A DNA stretch of 64,000 nucleotides from Streptomyces sp. XD-27 (GTDB lineage Bacteria; Actinomycetota; Actinomycetes; Streptomycetales; Streptomycetaceae): NCBI RefSeq assembly GCF_030553055.1, contig NZ_CP130713.1, positions 4,774,001-4,838,000 on the forward strand, read 5' to 3'. The notes beneath the pieces are model-generated. The model did no database searches. It was not told the origin of the DNA and saw nothing but the letters and a program-made list of their open reading frames with translations. Both the position numbers and the translations under genes were made by a program. Positions 63,107 to 64,000 of the stretch are shown here, piece by piece. Numbering within the stretch: position 1 is the first letter of the stretch; each line of letters starts with the position of its first letter.

Positions 63107-63799
63107 GTGCTGCTGCTCGCCCTTGATACCGCCACCCCCGCCGTCACCGCCGCCCTCCACGACGGCACGCAGGTCGTCGCCGAGTCGAGTCGGACCGACG
63201 CCCGGCGCCACGGCGAGCTGCTGCTGCCCGCCGTGGACCGCGTCCTGCGGACGACGGGGCACACCCTGGCCGAGGTGACCGGCGTCGTCGTCGGCGTCGG
63301 GCCCGGCCCCTACACCGGGCTGCGCGTCGGCCTGGTCACGGCCGCCACCTTCGGGGCGGCGCTCGGCGTCCCCGTCCACGGGCTGTGCTCGCTGGACGGC
63401 ATCGCGTACGCCGCCGGGCAGGCGGGCCTGACCGGGCCGTTCGTCGTCGCGACGGACGCGCGCCGCAAGGAGGTGTACTGGGCGCGGTACGACGACCCGC
63501 GCACGCGCGCCACCGAGCCCGCCGTGGACCGCCCCGCCGAGATCGCCGGGAGATTCCCCGGGATCGCCGAGCTGCCCGCCGTCGGCGCGGGCGCGCTGCT
63601 GTACCCGGACGCCTTCGGCGAGGTCCCCGCGGGCATGCCCGAACACCAGTCGGCGGCCGCGCTGGCCGCTCTGGCGGCGGAGAAGCTGGCCGCCGGGGAG
63701 TCGGTGGCGTCGGGCGGCTTCCTGCCGGACCGCCCGCTGTACCTGCGCCGCCCCGACGCCCAGGTGCCCGCCAACTACAAGGTGGTCACCCCGAAGTGA
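63107..63799 (+). CDS. tsaB: tRNA t6A synthesis scaffold TsaB
   Basis: 230 aa. LALDTATPAVTAAL and VGVGPGPYTGLRVGL (actin-like ATPase fold remnant) are diagnostic; C-terminal half is variable. GTG start. Forms the complex with TsaD and TsaE. TGA overlaps the next gene's GTG (GTGA). Confidence 0.95.
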   Translation: MLLLALDTATPAVTAALHDGTQVVAESSRTDARRHGELLLPAVDRVLRTTGHTLAEVTGVVVGVGPGPYTGLRVGLVTAATFGAALGVPVHGLCSLDGIAYAAGQAGLTGPFVVATDARRKEVYWARYDDPRTRATEPAVDRPAEIAGRFPGIAELPAVGAGALLYPDAFGEVPAGMPEHQSAAALAALAAEKLAAGESVASGGFLPDRPLYLRRPDAQVPANYKVVTPK

Positions 63800-64000
63800 C
63801 CGTCGTACTGCGCGAGATGCGCTGGTGGGACATCGAACCGGTGCTGGTGCTCGAACACGACCTGTTCCCCGAGGACGCCTGGTCGCGCGGCATGTTCTGG
63901 TCCGACCTGGCCCACGCCCGCGGCCCGGACGCGAACCGCCGCTACGTCGTCGCGGAGGAGATCGCCGACAAGGAGGCCGAGGACGGGGAGGCCCGCATCG
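63796..64000 (+). CDS. rimI: Ribosomal protein alanine N-acetyltransferase (5' part)
   Basis: Begins by GTGA overlap with tsaB and runs off the right edge; 68 residues are visible ((V/M)TVVLREMRWWDIEPVLVLEHDLFPEDAWS...). This is the N-terminal half of a GNAT acetyltransferase. RimI follows tsaB and precedes tsaD in Streptomyces, which supports the name. Confidence 0.9.
   Translation, partial: MTVVLREMRWWDIEPVLVLEHDLFPEDAWSRGMFWSDLAHARGPDANRRYVVAEEIADKEAEDGEARI

Overview
The window is about 71% G+C. Its gene order (rpoB-rpoC ... rpsL-rpsG-fusA-tuf, the full S10/spc/alpha ribosomal clusters, truA, rplM-rpsI-glmM-coaA, glmS-acpS-nnr-alr, tsaE-tsaB-rimI), frequent GTG starts and many ATGA/GTGA/TGATG start-stop overlaps point to a Streptomyces chromosome (or a close relative in Streptomycetaceae), in the conserved core arm-distal region. 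I see no tRNA, rRNA, CRISPR array, insertion sequence or prophage.

Layout. 1-5738: end of rpoB and complete rpoC, closed by a terminator. 5810-12765: a block of six genes on the minus strand, read from right to left: a Crp-type regulator, a class III nucleotide cyclase-like protein, a degenerate P-loop/helical-repeat protein, an SPFH-like coiled-coil protein, a PycTM-like membrane protein and an M48 membrane peptidase. 12903-17638: str operon (rpsL, rpsG, fusA, tuf) with promoter and strong terminator. 17655-19817: convergent exported PIG-L-type deacetylase. 19961-31508: S10 and spc clusters ending in secY, then adk, map, infA, rpmJ and the alpha operon (rpsM, rpsK, rpsD, rpoA, rplQ), followed by truA. 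38236-47712: accessory stretch with a GT4 glycosyltransferase, a lipoprotein, a small-peptide cassette (60-aa peptide, two unrecognised proteins, a beta-lactamase-fold hydrolase carrying an 18-bp tandem repeat), an anchored hypothetical and an ABC-F ATPase. 47773-50497: rplM, rpsI, glmM. 50562-56886: coaA, a fused ABC-2 exporter, a lipoprotein, glmS, acpS. 57087-64000: nnr, alr, an alpha/beta hydrolase, tsaE, a 57-aa protein below an iron-box-like palindrome, an exported hypothetical, tsaB and the start of rimI.

The housekeeping parts are routine. The most interesting region is 5810-12765. Cyclase and P-loop protein overlap by ATGA and share a Gly-rich motif (C-terminal in one, N-terminal before the P-loop in the other), the topology known for amyloid-signalling effector/NLR pairs. 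The operon continues into a PycTM-like protein, the membrane effector fold of Pycsar defence, and is headed by a cyclic-nucleotide-binding-type regulator. I infer a cyclic-nucleotide signalling or defence module; that is a hypothesis from motifs and gene order. A secondary candidate is the peptide cassette at 41718-45130.
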